From Iris pallida (Eukaryota > Streptophyta > Magnoliopsida > Asparagales > Iridaceae): a DNA stretch of 64,000 nt. The first letter of the stretch is position 1. Every line of letters starts with the position of its first letter. Positions 1-12,919 of the stretch are shown here, piece after piece. The position numbers were made by a program, and so were the translations under genes. The notes beneath the pieces were generated by a model. It was given only the letters and a program-made list of their open reading frames with translations, was not told the DNA's origin and did no database searches. The stretch spans positions 18,059,451 through 18,123,450 of the forward strand of contig JANAVB010003400.1 of the NCBI GenBank assembly GCA_029216955.1. Reading direction: 5' to 3'.

Positions 1-530
1 CAAAAGTCAAATTCTAGAACAGGGGCAAAATCATAATTTTAGGTCAAAGCGATGTCCGCCGTTGGACCCACTTTGCACCAAAACGCGTACCAAAGTCTAT
101 GATCTCTAAAGTCGTTAAACTACATGTCTACGGTTTCAGTTTGAGGAGAGGAACTCAATGGTATGTCCAGTTTTGGATTCCGATGAGCTGTGTACAAAAT
201 TGCCCGTTTGAGTGGATCGCGGGCCCGCCAAAAAGGATTCCGATTCGACCTTCTCAGAATCGAACCAAACTTGGCACACAGGCCCAGAATTTTGATCTGG
301 ACGTGTTGGCACAAGTTTTGTCTCGAATCGACGACTGTACACGAAGTTAGGGCAAAGTTTTGCAAATTGGCGATACGGGGTATCTCGACGGATACGGACT
401 GATTTCGTCGCGCACACATGACGAAACTGAGTTTCGTCAGTTACCACACGCCGGCAACGTCCATACGCGCCTGTTGATGCGTATAGCGTGCGACCATATC
501 GCCCGGTTTGTCGGGGCACGTGCCGTATCG
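1..530 (-). repeat. Reversed diverged fragment of a long gypsy LTR
   Basis: This stretch matches, in reverse orientation and with much divergence, the middle of the 4.6-kb solo LTR at 48,184-52,769. Bases 51-66 are an exact reverse complement of 50,777-50,792, and neighbouring segments around 100-260 follow the same order as 50,500-50,750 reversed. The small open frames here have no recognisable protein and are not called. No LTR end or target duplication is visible, so it is a truncated relic that begins outside the window. Confidence 0.55.
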
Positions 531-1200
531 GGATAAAGTTTCTAAAATTTGCTATGTTATACGCAGTTTTTCGACAAACTTTAACAGCAGTTTAATTCGT
601 GCATAGTGATCGAACTACAGAAATAAAATTTGCGTTGTAATCTCGTTTATGTTGTTAACTACTGTTTTCAATTAGTTCATCAAAAACCCTAATATTTAGA
701 TCTTAATTAGACTTCTAAGTTGAGGTTTGGAACAGCCTTGTTGCTCTGTTTTTCGAGCGATGCGGGCTCAACTTCGTGTCGAATTTTTGACCGATCTAAG
801 GAACGGTGTCGGGATCCATCAAAGGCGATGCGAAGAGGGTTATACTGGCTTCCTATATGAGTTTGTAGAATCGAAAACGGTCATGTATAGAGGAGGTGTG
901 ATGGCGAGAAAGGGGGTTACCTTGCTGCGTAAAGATACTGGCACTACCACTGTCCCGGCCGGTTGATGTCGGGTTCCATGGCGGTGCGGCGGCGCGGTGG
1001 CTGTCTGGCAGCGGCGACGGGTCGGAGGTGTGCGCGTGAAGACGAGGAGGGTGGTTCAGGAGAAGGGGTGGCAGTCGATTTGGGGTGAGTTAGGGTTCGG
1101 CTTTGCGGAGCAGTATATATACTGCTGTCGCTGCTGTGTTCTTATTAGGAGTAGGAATACAAGGGGCTTGGGTTTAGCTCAGGGTGAGTTATGGTTTTAG
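531..1200. other. Unassigned sequence, no gene recognised
   Basis: AT-rich to about 720, then GC-rich to 1,200 with short open frames on the plus strand. None has a domain, start context or splice pattern I recognise. It may be the rest of the long LTR family seen at 1-530, whose members carry GC-rich pockets, but I could not align it to the copies in this window. Confidence 0.4.
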
Positions 1201-1640
<440 letters not shown>

Positions 1641-1717
1641 CTCTTTAATGCCAATAATATAGTAAAAATAATTTTTAAAACACTAAAATAATTAGAAAAT
1701 ATTGGGGGTTTACATCT

Positions 1718-3112
1718 TGGGCTTTACAAAAATTCCAAGAGTGTATGAATAACAAATTACTAGAGACAGTTCTCACGGATGGTTGCAGATACATGAATAA
1801 AGCAATTGAGAATTTAATTCCCAGCGTAGTTCATTGAACGTGCTCATGGAATATCCTAAACAATTCAACCAAACATGAACGCCGAGATAGTTTTGCAAAA
1901 GAATTGAGTATTCTGATTAAAAGGTACATCTCACACTTGGTACTTTGCTTTGAAGTATGTTGTTGTTATAATATAAAAACTTTAGTTATTGTCCATGTTT
2001 TCTAAACAGGTATTATTCAGTCGAAGAATTTGAAAACCGTTGGCAACAGATGCTAAGTGATTATAATGTAGAGAACAATGAGCGGACCACTACATTATAC
2101 AGAACGAGGGAGCGATGGGAGGACACATTCCTACGTGGAAATTATTTTGGTGGTTCTACTGCAACAAATAGATGTGAATCAATAAACGCATTTCTAAAAA
2201 AAAATTGAATGAGAAGCTGCCACTATGGAAGGCTCTTCAAAATTGTGACCACGGTTTGGCGGCCTTACGTTATGGCCAGATGAGTAAGCATGTCACTGAT
2301 AAACTCTCAACACCAGTTGTGAAACAAACTAGCATGTCCGTAATAGAAGATCAATTTGCAGCAATTTATACTAAAAAGGTATTTATAGATGTAAGGAAGA
2401 AAATCACACGTTTTGATAAATATACTGTTCTCCACCATCACATCATAAGAGATGCAGAAGTTTGCACTATCCAAAAGTATTTGTCGCCAAACAGTATCAA
2501 CCGGAAGGTTACATTTTATCATGTCGACAACATCATAAATTGTTACTGCTTGTGGATGGAGACCAAGGGGATTCCTTGTGCGCATATTTTTTCAACAATG
2601 AAGAGATTACAATTGGCAGATATTCCAAAGAACTTGATAAAAACTTGTTGGCTCAATGATTACAAAGAGAGTTATCTCTCCGGACCTGGCACAGAAAGGA
2701 GATTCATCCACCCAGACAGTATTGAGAGCAGAAGGTATGGTGGTATTAATGAACAAGTTAATCTGTTTACATATTATTGTAAAAAAATCAAGCAAAATTG
2801 AAGAGAAGGGAACAGAGTTGATGTCGTCTGTGCTGATTGAGTTGCAAAAAATGATGACCGATATTAGTGAAGAAGAAAAAAATGGTAGTTGATGCAGTTC
2901 ATGGAGTGCATGAATCTTTTAAAGAGCCAAATCCGGTAGCAACAAAAGGAAGGCCTTCTCAAGGGAGATCAAGCCAGACTAAAGTAAGTCAGACTATCCC
3001 CAAGCCTAGAATTTATAAAGTTTGTAGAAAATTGGGTCATGATTTTCGTAATTGTAAAGTACGAAAGCGAGATAGCGACAAAGAGCCAATGGAATCAAAT
3101 GAACCGTCATGA
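1718..3112 (+). pseudogene. FAR1/FRS-type (Mutator-derived) transposase remnant
   Basis: The reading resembles the C-terminal half of the FAR1-related/MULE transposase family. It enters at the end of the MULE domain (WALQKFQECMNNK, then TVLTDGCRYMNKAIENL), passes an apparent intron at 1,924-2,009 (GT..AG, phase kept), continues through TTTLYRTRERWEDTF and RCESINAF, and reaches a SWIM zinc finger near 2,540-2,600 (CYCLWMETKGIPCAH). A zinc-knuckle-like C..C...GHDFRNC follows near 3,010-3,060. The N-terminal DNA-binding part and the first part of the DDE domain are missing. It is broken: an in-frame TGA stands where the family has Arg (near 1,834), a 9-A run at about 2,196-2,204 needs one more base to keep frame, and further shifts lie near 2,780 and 2,880. 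It is convergent with the Ulp1-like gene to its right. Such proteins bind DNA in the nucleus as transposases or domesticated regulators; this copy cannot make a full protein. Confidence 0.8.
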
Positions 3113-3169
3113 TTTAATTATCATTATGTACTATTTTTTTCCTTTTTTATTTACCAAACTTTTTTTTGC

Positions 3170-3563
3170 AATTCTCCGTCAATTTAACAAGGAGAACGAC
3201 AATTTTCCATCAATTTTAACACGGAAAATGGCTATTCTCTGTCAATTTAACAAGAAGAATGGCAATTCAGAGAATAGCCATTCTCCGTGATATTAACACG
3301 GAGAATGACCATTCTCCTGCATTTAACATGGAGAATGGCCATTTTTCGTGATTTTAACACGAAGAATAGTCATTCTCCGGAATTTTAACACGGGAAATGG
3401 CCATTCTACGTGATTTTTGAGAGGAAAAATGGCCATTCTCCTGTATTTTAGGACGGGGAATGGCCATTCTCCGTGATTTTGACACGGAGAATGGCCATTC
3501 TCCGTGGTTTTAACACGAAGAATGGCCATTCTCCGTGAGATTTACACGGGGAATGGCCATTCA
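3170..3563. repeat. Palindromic minisatellite array 1
   Basis: About a dozen units of ~31 bp. Each has an 18-20-bp dyad, consensus GGAGAATGGCCATTCTCC, and an AT-rich linker of the type GTGATTTTAACAC. It starts about 60 bp after the FAR1-like stop and lies between the 3' ends of the two convergent pseudogenes. Units vary (GAAGAAT, GGGAAT, centre GACC or AGTC) but the dyad is kept in most. The 68-residue open frame across it is an artefact of repetition. Confidence 0.9.
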
Positions 3564-3724
3564 AAAAATAATATGTATAAAACAATATAAATGTAATTCA
3601 AAAATAATTTTATTATAAAAGACAGCGCAGACGTTACAAAAGACGCAGACAGAAGAATAAAAGACAAACAGAAGATATACAAAAAGTTCTTTGCCCATTT
3701 ACATTATTGTTTACAATGTCATTG

Positions 3725-4868
3725 CTAGGTTGGTACTTTTGGCATTACTACATGGGGTTTACTTGAAAGCAACTTCTTAGCCCATTCCAACCTCATCTTT
3801 GTAACCATTTGGTGAACGACCTTGTCTTCTTCTCTTAGGAATTCGAAGGGAGGATTCATCAAGCACTTCATGTAAAATGCCTTGTACAAGAGGCAGTTGG
3901 GTGCTAGTTGTTGTGGGCATTGTGTAGAATATTTCAGATTTGTGCTCTCATACTCCATCATCGTCGGGCTTCTTTCCCTCATCGTCAAAATTTTTCTCCT
4001 GACGATAGGCTCTATGGTCTTTTTCATTAGTTCTCCATCCTCCTTGCCCTTTTTGTACGTGTTTTGCCTCAAGGAGTTGTAGTGTGTCCATTCGTAGGAG
4101 CTCAAGTTGAATGTGACCAGCGTATAGTGTTTGGAGCCTTCATTAAAGAGTGGAATGAATAGTCACTCTGTGTCATCCTCTAAACCCATGATGAAGTCTT
4201 CTACATCTTGTTTAAAATTTTCAACGGCGCCGGATGCTGATTTGGGTTCAAAGGCAAGCTCCACGATTCTCTGTTTCCCAAAAAAACATAATATCATTAG
4301 TAAGTTTTTACGTTATTTTCATCGGTATACACATGAATAGGGATTTTTCAGTTTTGATTCTTACCAATGTGTTGGGCAACATGAATGCAGACCACTTACA
4401 TTGTGCGCCCTGTGAACATGGCTGAACATTTTTTCTTTTCAAGTCTTGAACTTCTTTCATCATCTTTATTATTACGTAGAGTTTGCCAGCCTCCGTGTCT
4501 TCATAGTTGAGTATGTCTTGTATGTCTTTTGCTGACAGGATGACGGCAACTCCCTTTTCTCCCTCTTTGGGTCATTCATGTATACAATATCACTGCACAT
4601 AAATTTAGTTTAGATTAACTTAATAGAGATTCTCATGATATAATTGTAAAAAAAAGACTAGAAAGGAAAAGAAAAAAAAGAGTCATTCATCGTTCAACTG
4701 ACACAGAGAATGATCATTTGTCGTCCAAAAGACATGGAGAATGATCATTCTCCGTCCAACAGACACGAAGAATGATCATTCGACGTCAAACTGTTACGGA
4801 GAATGGCCATTCTCCCTTATTAATTGGACGGAGATTGGTCGAGTTCATAATACATACTCTGGACTTAT
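3725..4868 (-). pseudogene. Ulp1-like (C48) protease gene, 3' catalytic part
   Basis: This is the distal part of the minus-strand gene whose 5' part lies at 27,922-30,954; the two were split by the gypsy insertion. The last exon holds the protease signature: a catalytic-type His in SKHYTLVTFNLSSYEW, HYNSLRQ where the family has a His/Asp-Ser-Leu block, then TQCPQQLAPNCLLYKAFYMKC with the Gln and probable Cys. The expected Asp reads as Asn. The C-terminus is KPHVVMPKVPT. An upstream exon (about 4,380-4,560) reads GVAVILSAKDIQDILNYED and ends at a good donor (4,366 region). A TGA lies near 4,148 and a frameshift near 4,575, so the gene is dead. Ulp1 enzymes process SUMO; copies carried by plant Mutator-like elements (Kaonashi type) are the closest known match. 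Function of this copy is inference only. Confidence 0.72.
4682..4835. repeat. Palindromic minisatellite array 2
   Basis: Four to five units of the same ~31-bp repeat family, in what would be an intron of the Ulp1-like gene. Three of the readable units have the dyad centre GATC (GAGAATGATCATTCTC) instead of the GGCC usual in array 1, and the linker is CGTCCAACAGACAC-like. The last unit has GGCC. Confidence 0.85.
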
Positions 4869-6431
4869 TCTCACGACCCGCACCCACTGTGAGGGTACGA
4901 GAACGTAATAACGCCTAGCCAACGCCGCAGTGTCGGCGGTAGAATGCTGTCCTAGGTCACAACATCTAATAATATAATGATAAACAGTTTATACTCCCCG
5001 AATGGGGGTGACATAGCAGAAATAAACTCAATCACAACTAAGGCAGAAAGATAAAATAGAAGATAGATAGATAGATACTGTTGAAAAGAAAGGAAATCCA
5101 CAAGTACAAACAGAGAGTCTAAGTGTCTAAGATAAGTACATATCCCAAGTATCAAATATATACAATCATCCAGAGAGTAAAGTAAATGAAAACATCCTAG
5201 TCTAAAGGAGTGTCATCCACTGCTAGTGGGACCTGCTGCTGGTCCAGGTCCAAACACTCATCTAAGGTAGCACCGTAAAAGGTATCCACACAGGCCTCCT
5301 CCTCGTCCTCGGTAAATTTTTCAACAGGTCCAGTCAGGACAGGAGCAAGCACAATACATCTCAACAGTCCATAGCAGGTTAGAAAATATAATCATACAGT
5401 AAAGTAAGATACAGGAACTGAAAGAAAGTACAGGATGTAAACAGAGAAAGCTGTAATGGAAATATATACTGTAAATAGAGAACTATCAGTGGCTAGTGAG
5501 TCAGAGTACAATATAAACATGTGAATGGCATAGAAGATTCTGATGAGACACTACGGAGGTGATCAGGTGAGATAATACTTGGATATTATTCACATGTCTA
5601 CTTCTACTCTCCCGTACCCCCAATCAATACACAAGGATCCAGCCAGGTTATGTTATGATTCTATGCAAAGGCCCACAAGGGGTGATACATGGAAGGCCCA
5701 TAAATGGGTGATTCTAGGAATGCCCATAAATGGGTGATTCAAGGAAGACTCTGTGATCATGAGAGTACATGTCATAAGTGATCAATGAACAGTGAAGCAT
5801 AGTGATACATCATGTAAGTGAAACGCACAGAACATGTAGTATCCGATGCTCCCTGAGGGGATAACATCTCAAGAAGGGATCCATATAGTACTAATCCGTG
5901 TGACCAACGTGACAGTATCAAGTAAAGTAATTTAAAGCAGGAAAATAATTCTAAACAGGATATGAAATGATCAGAGAATGTACTCGCCTGGTATCTGAGT
6001 GTCCAAGATGAAAGTACTGTCCGAGGAGTGGTGTCTGGCTCCTATTTAGAACAGCACAAGTCATAACAAGTCCAGAATGATAAAATGAAGTTCTACTATG
6101 CACTCTACATGAGTCTAGGTCAATCTAGGTCAAAGTCAACTCTTGGTCAACTCTGGTCAACCCTAGAAGTCAAACTAGGTCAACTATGGTCAACTAGGTC
6201 CAACAAGTCTAAATTAGGTCAAACAAGTCATTCTAGGTCTAACAAGTCTAGGTCATGTTAAACTAGGTTTAACAATCATTTTAAGTCCTAACAAGTCTAT
6301 ATTAGTCTAATCAAGGCTAAACTAGCCTATGCTAGTATATCAAGCCCATACAACCTATACAACACAAAGTCAAACCAACATCACACAACCTATTATTGCA
6401 TCTAGGCCTACATATGAAAATCACATAATAC

Positions 6432-6528
<97 letters not shown>

Positions 6529-9106
6529 GGCTACCTATATGTATACCACACATGCATATATATAATACATATATAATAGTACACACACATATTATAATAT
6601 ATATGATAACTACATATATACATAATATACTTTATATATTAGATACACATACATATTTATATACATTATATTATATATATATATATATATATATACATAG
6701 GAAGATAGAAGATAGAGAGTTAGAAAGAGTGAGGTTAAAAGGAGAGTGACTAGTGTGTGATAGAGAGTGAGTGTGTGTATGCGTGTTGCACAGGAAAAAC
6801 AGTGAAGTGTGTGAGAGTGCAATGTGTGTGTGAGGGAATGTGAGGGTGTTACATCTCAGTCTAAAACTGGACATTGAAGAGTGTCCCAGGTTTCAATGTC
6901 CTACTTGTGTGGGTGATAAGCTAAGGGTGTGTGAGGAGTACATATTGACAAGAAATAAAATAGCCTACGTGTGTGTATGAGAATATGTGTGAGTGTGTGA
7001 GCAGTGAGATCAGAAATGTGTGTGCATAACAGTTGTGTGTGGCATGGTGAGTTAACTAGGAAGTTAAACTCATGATTCAGGTATTCTGGAACTTGACAGG
7101 AGAATTAGAACAACAATCTCACAACTCAAACCCCAAAGTCCATTCATGAGTCCCAATTGATATGGCATCAACCTATACATGTGGGCAAATCATGATTTCT
7201 AACATTCATACACAGTTAGAATAGGAATTTCAAATTCAGCAATGAAGCTAACAGCATGTATCAGTAACAGTGATATCCTATAGTCAAAATCCCATATTCT
7301 AATCTCGGTTAAAAAAGAAAAGGAAATCAATTCAGTTCAACCCATAACTATCTCAGGTTTACACATTTAACAGGATATCAACATAATCTCAGTTTTTAGA
7401 AATTATAGGAAAGGAACCCAACTCAGTCCAGTTTTCAGTCCCAATACTTCCTATTTCAATTCGAAACCCAAAACTCAATGAAACCACCTCAAAATTGGCA
7501 TACATGTAGATTACATATAGGAGAACAATATTAGGGACTTAAACATGCAATTAACAGCATTAAACTAACTAAAATGGATGCTAAAATCCAAATTTGAAAA
7601 CTGGAAAATCAGTGAAGAATCACAATTTTCAGAAAAATAGGGTAAATGCAAATATCAATTGAAACTACGGTAATGATAGACAATAATGTGCTCGTGTCCA
7701 ACATGCAGTTCGTGTCCCACCATAATGACACAACGTGTCCAAAACAAGAAAATAGAATGTATCAGACAGTACAATAAGGACAGTGTCGTGCAGAGGTGTC
7801 GAGCACAAAAAGACACAACGTGTCCACCCCCAGGTCTCGTGGTCGTGTCCACACCAAGGTTAGGTCTAGGTGCACGTGTCCAAATGCCTGTAATGTGTCC
7901 ACGGTGTCGCATGTTCGTGATACAAACTCGTATCAGAGAGCAACACTCTCGCGTACACAGTCCAGGCCACGACCAGTGCGGGTTAGTTATCTCACCCGAC
8001 ACAGATCCAAGGGACACAAGACTTGGGGAGTGTCGTGTCAGACACTGCCCCGAGCTCCATGTCAAAAATCATGCATCCACGTGTCCTGGATAGCTCGCAC
8101 GAGCACGCGAGTAGCAGGGCATTCCTGTACACGCACGCGCGCGGCCGTGTCCAAGGGTCCCAAGCGACACCAAAACGACACGAGACATGCTCAGTCGACC
8201 AAAAACACTTAAGCCACATCAAATCAATAATTCCTATTCGGAAATAATTTGAAAACCAAATCAAAATGCCCTTTGGGGCATTTCATCAAACACCCTCACT
8301 AGTGGACTGATACGTGTCCATTTAGGACACGAAATGGACATAAAATCCTACAGAAATCTAGGGTTAGCTAGGGGACACCTAGATCTAGGTTAATATGCAA
8401 AAATAACAGTATCTAATATAGAGTTTTAGGGATTTACCTATAGGTGTCAAAACTCCTCAAAAGCTCCAAAGAGGGGGTGTCTCCTTGTTCTCCAAACTTC
8501 ACCAAATTGCTAACAAACTGAGAATAAATATATAAACAGCAAAAATACCTAAATTAGAACCTATTGCAATTTGTTTGAGGGAAAAAGGAATTAAAATGGA
8601 ATTTCTATGAATTAATGAAGTTGGAGCATACCTCTCTTTCCAAATGAACTTTCCTAAAGAGGCTAGCCCTAATGGAAGAGAGTATTTATAGGGTGGGATT
8701 CCCAATGTAGGTATGGCCGGCCAACTAATATTAGGGTTAGGGTTTGGCAATAGCTAATGGGCTTTGGGCTTTGTTTCATAAGTTAAGCCTAGGTGATTTT
8801 CTATTGATCCCAAAACCACAAGTCATGACTTATCTATTCTATGGTTAACTTGAGTCTAATGACTAACCATGGGTTAACTCTAGTCTAACTAGGGTTACAT
8901 GACCTAACCAAGTCCAAACACAACTAGGGTTAGCTTCTAGGTTAGTTACCAAAGTCAACACTAGTCAAAGTCAACCTAGTCAACCATCATTCAAATAATT
9001 CCAAAATAAATCCTAAAAATTCCCATAAATTCAAATAAATTATAATAAATTCAAATAACCTCAAAAATAACAAAAATACCCTCAAACTAGAAATGTGATA
9101 GTGATA
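4869..9106 (-). repeat. 3' LTR of the minus-strand gypsy element
   Basis: A 4.24-kb LTR. On the minus strand it begins near TATCACTATCACATTTCT (C-to-T changed from TGTCAC in the other copy). A TATA box, CTATAAATACTC, lies near 8,683-8,692, about 0.4 kb in. Next comes a tract dense in GACAC/GTGTC (8,340-7,690), then GT-rich and (TA)n repeats (7,030-6,430), then a TTGACC-rich tract (6,320-6,115). It ends in GGGTCGTGAGA. Open frames at 7,655-8,264 recur at 26,465-27,060 only because both are copies of the same LTR. Confidence 0.88.
6430..6525. repeat. (TA)n microsatellite in minus-strand gypsy LTR
   Basis: About 90 bp of TA repeat ending at CATATAGGCTACC. In the other LTR the same place holds a ~100-bp palindrome (25,257-25,362) instead. 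Confidence 0.95.
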
Positions 9107-9185
9107 AATCTACCCTCCTTAAAAGAATTTTGTCCTCAAAATTGAAAGGCGAAACGCAACTGATGAGAAGGATGGAAAGTATACC

Positions 9186-9604
9186 TCAAGGTCCAAAAAG
9201 ATATGGGTATCGCTCGCGCATCTCATCCTCTCGCTCCCAGGTAGACTCTCCTGGAGAATGATGCCTCCTTACGACGTGAACCAAAGGTATCACCTGGTTC
9301 CTCAGAACCTTCTTCCGTCGATCCAGTATCTCCACTGGCTGCTCTGGATAGCTGAGAGAAGGCCCAACCTCAATCTCCGAATGATCAAGCACATGGCTAG
9401 GGTCAGCCACGTACCATCTCAACTGTGATACGTGGAATACGTTGTGGACACCCACTAGTACAGGTGGTAAGTCTAGCCTGTAAGCCACGTCGCCGACTCT
9501 CCTGCTGATAACGAAAGGGCCGATGAAGCGCGGGCTAAGCTTTCCACCTCCACCAAAACGTATCGTACCATGAGTCGGAGATATCCGCAGAGAAACCATG
9601 TCTC
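9186..9604 (-). pseudogene. Integrase C-terminus with chromodomain-like tail
   Basis: The frame from 9,599 to 9,186 (137 codons) reads as the end of a plant chromovirus integrase: VGDMVSLRISP, LSPRFIGPFVISRRVGDVAYRL, LPPVLVGVHNVFHVSQLR, then EILDRRKKVLRNQ and ESTWEREDEMRERYP, the chromodomain-like tail that targets insertion. Nothing upstream encodes the integrase catalytic core or reverse transcriptase. The boundary at 9,604 reads like an intron acceptor (TTTGTATTTAG before GTCGGAGAC), so it may be a deletion joint or, less likely, a spliced exon. Confidence 0.8.
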
Positions 9605-11640
9605 CGACCTAAATACAAACAGGGTCTCATGTTACTAAATAATCAAACATGATCAAACAACAAAACAAACAACCTACTTCTAATCCTATCTCTAATCAAT
9701 TGAGTCAAACATAGTCAATGGTCAATCACTAGTCAATTTTCTCAACATCCTAGTACCTGGTCATCAGCTGGTCAACTTCTTAGAATTTTACCTATGCTAG
9801 CTACCTAAGTGTTGGCAACTAGAACTTAGCAAAAAGAGAACTCTATAATAGGCTAGCTCTTAACTTCCCAATCCTATCAAGTCACCCATAACTAAATACC
9901 TACAAGCTAAGCACACCAATCCCAAATACCACATATATATATGCTCAAGAACAACAACCCATCACAAATACCCTAAGTATATCATCTATATATATATATA
10001 TACATGACTGATCAACCAAGGGTTAATGCAGACTTAACTTATAAGGGACTGAAACAAATGCTTAGAACTAGGCTAAGGATGAATGGTCTGAATCATCAGG
10101 GTAGGCAAAAGGGTATGATGCTAAGGAGACTAAAATTATAAGCTAAAGGATAGGACATTTGGGTCCACTTGTAAAGTCAAAGTGAAGGGAAACCTACACA
10201 TGGAAAATGAACTAATGCTCAGGTAGAGGCTTAGAAGACTGAACCAACAATGAAAGAATGGGTTGGACATGTATCTGGACAGATGGGCTAACCAGGTATC
10301 ATCTGTTTCTAAGAATGAAAGGGGACAGAATAATGATCAAGGGAGAACTCTTATTAACAACCCACATTATATCCCATTGTATACTACTGTCCAAGTGAAC
10401 TGAACAATCATGCCCAAGAAAAAGTTTAAACTCCACTATAGGACAGGTACTGCAGGTTATAATGAAGGGTATTACAAGGCTATCAATAAGTAAAATACTA
10501 AGAGATGCAGTATGTCACCATGTACAGAAGTAAGGATGAGTGCAGACCTCTAATATACATGATACTAACTCTCCAGATATGCAGAATATGATAAGGGGTT
10601 GATGGTTATATTGGTGAGTCAATAATTGGGTCTGAACTATGGTCCAGTGAAACCTATGATGCAACATGGTGGGTAATGAATTTTGAGTGCAGTGAACAAC
10701 TTGTACAAGTCTGAACCAAGGGAACAGGGTATCTAGTGAAGGGTCTGCACACTGCCTATAAAGGTTGATCAACCATGACTGAACTCCACACAAGAGAAAT
10801 TAACTAAAATAGAAAACTGAGCCAAATATAGGCTAAATAACTTGTCAATAATCCTATACAACAATGACCTATAGGTACCAACCAACCCATATCCCATATG
10901 CCAATATCTTCTGCAACCTATCTATATAAATAGACCTCTCGGTCTTAGGTGAAACCACAACTATACTCAAGTGCAGGCTCTGGTCATGGGTGCCTCACTG
11001 GAAAATGGTAAGGAGAAATAATAATAATCATAAAGGCTACAAGGCATACTAGCATCCTATAAGTAACTGGTTGATATTATAAATAACATGGGAAATCATC
11101 TACAATGGGTTACTATTCTAATACCACTACTAACTACCATCTCTAGGGTACAGACACCCTACAAGTCATCATATTATTACACTATGAAGATCTACCCATG
11201 AATAAGTTCTACAAACTAAAATATCCCTACTCCTAAGTTATTTAATGGAATACAATTTTAAAAACAACAGAAGGGTATGAAAGAGATGATATGTTGAAAC
11301 CTTCTCAAGATAAAATCTGATAATCATATGCGTCTGTCCAAAATCATATTACTCAGAGTCTTCGTCATGTTAGTGAGCAAGGCTACGATAATCACAGAGT
11401 CCTTGACCAAGGTACATACCTCTAGAATCATGGTATTTAAAATTTTTGCATTGTCGCATGCTTGGCAGCGAAAACCTTAATTCCCACACCCGAAAAATAC
11501 ATCATAAATCTGACTATATGTCCTCACTATGCCAGCTAATACGACTATCGAAGATTCTAGATTCCATAACTGGGTGACCTAGCCCATATGGTTCATCTCA
11601 GAAGAAAATCAAACATAACACAAGAACAACAGGACAAAAT
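9605..11640. other. 2-kb non-coding segment in place of pol
   Basis: This lies between the gag end and the integrase tail, exactly where protease to integrase should be. I found no coding frame of useful length and no reverse transcriptase motif on either strand. It has a TATA-like run near 10,922 and otherwise ordinary AT-rich sequence. It could be filler acquired during reverse transcription (template switching) or an older nested fragment. Confidence 0.55.
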
Positions 11641-11647
11641 TGATCAA

Positions 11648-12700
11648 TCAACAAAAAATAGAGGGAATCAAAATTTCAAGGCAGTTATAAGAGGCAATTT
11701 CGGAAATGGAATCAAAAGAACGGAACCTGCAACTAGATCTCCAATGGCCTGAGCATCCTCGACTGTCCCGGCGAAAGCTCGCCCCTGCTGGCCTCCCCTG
11801 GCCTGCTGCTGGTGCTGAACGAACCTTTGCTGCTGTGTCGGCAGGGCTAGTCCCCTCTGCTGGCCTGCTGGAGCTCTGACTACTGCTTCCTGAGCTGTCT
11901 GTCCCGATGACTTGGGACACTCTCTCAGCCGATGATCGGATCCTCCGCAAAGCAAACATCTGCCCAGCCTCTTCCGGCATTCGCCCCAGTCGTTCTCTGG
12001 TTTCCTACGGTAAGGGCAACTGGTAACATGCTGCTGTCTAGGGGTCTGCTGCGTCTGTAACGGTGGTCCCCTCGGCTGCTCCGTCGGAGCCCTAGCTCCT
12101 GCTGCTACCTGAGTCATTGTTGTCTGGCTCTTGGGACATTCCCTCAGCTGGTGGTCCGCTGTTCCACAAAGTAGGCACTTTTCCAGCCTCTTCCTACACT
12201 CACCCCATTCATGCCCTGGCTTCTTGCAGTAGGGACAACTGACTGTCTGCTGTCTGGGTGCCTGATACTGTCTGGGCTGCTGCTGTCCCTGCTAATGGCC
12301 CTGACCCTGGAAACTGCTACTGAACAGGCCTCTGCTGATACTGATGCTGAATCTGTACATGAGGCCTCTTAGCCTGACCCCCACTGCTGCTAACTCCATG
12401 AATGTCATGTCCCCTCTTGAACAATTGTTGCCGCTGAGTTTCCACTATCTGCTGGAAGAAGGAGAACAACCGCGCCACGTCCTCTAATCCTGATGGTGAC
12501 TGCTGCTGAAGAACGTTCGGGGTGACTGGGGAAAGTCTCGGAGTAGGAAGAGGTGCACTCCTATAAGCTGCAGATATCCCAGCCTGAGCTGGCATAACAG
12601 GAGCTGCAGTCTCGGGGCCCTGCTGATCAGGACGAGGAGTAGTAGACCCCTCAGTGGTGTCTTCCCGATCGAGACGATGAGATCGCGTCTCCATAACCAT
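11648..12700 (-). pseudogene. gag remnant with duplicated zinc-knuckle block
   Basis: The frame starts MVMETRSHRLDRED and runs through a P/Q-rich N-terminus to QQIVETQRQQLF. It then jumps straight to the linker before the knuckles (QAKRPHVQIQHQYQQ), so the capsid domain present in the plus-strand gag at 18,924 is missing. Two zinc-knuckle blocks follow. The first (about 12,130-12,245) reads CPYCKKPGHEWGEC then CLLCGTADHQLREC. The second (about 11,920-12,030) reads CPYRRKPENDWGEC then CLLCGGSDHRLREC. The second copy has lost one Cys and the His of its first knuckle. A stop lies between the P/Q-rich part and the first block (near 12,293). Without capsid it should not assemble particles. Confidence 0.75.
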
Positions 12701-12919
12701 CCTGAAGACAGATCAAACGAGAGGACAATCACTGAGAATGAAGCGATAACATCAAAGGAGGACGATTTATTTTCAAGGAAAGACAATAATGCAGCAATTT
12801 TAGGTAACAAGAATCTGATTAAGAGTTTTTCCTAATGTGATTGAGTACCTTCAAAATATCCTAATCCTACTGCAGGCTGCAGTGATATTCTAGTTCGAAT
12901 ACTACTACATTTCAATCTA

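Noticed and set aside
3170..3563. CRISPR-like array of palindromic repeats
   Set aside because: The linkers are near-identical to each other rather than unique spacers, there are no cas genes, and the context is a plant nuclear genome. It is a minisatellite.
6329..6874. Tyrosine/isoleucine open frames
   Set aside because: Artefacts of (TA)n and (TG)n repeats; the same holds at 1,191-1,640, 15,988-16,682, 22,497-23,226 and 34,088-34,509.
7655..8264. Overlapping open frames on both strands, repeated at 26,465-27,060
   Set aside because: They recur only because both sites are copies of the same LTR. The sequence is dominated by GACAC/GTGTC motifs, which keep several frames open; no domain is present.
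10515..10793. 92-codon minus-strand frame in the pol-less gypsy internal region
   Set aside because: No domain or family resemblance and no neighbouring coding signal; likely chance.
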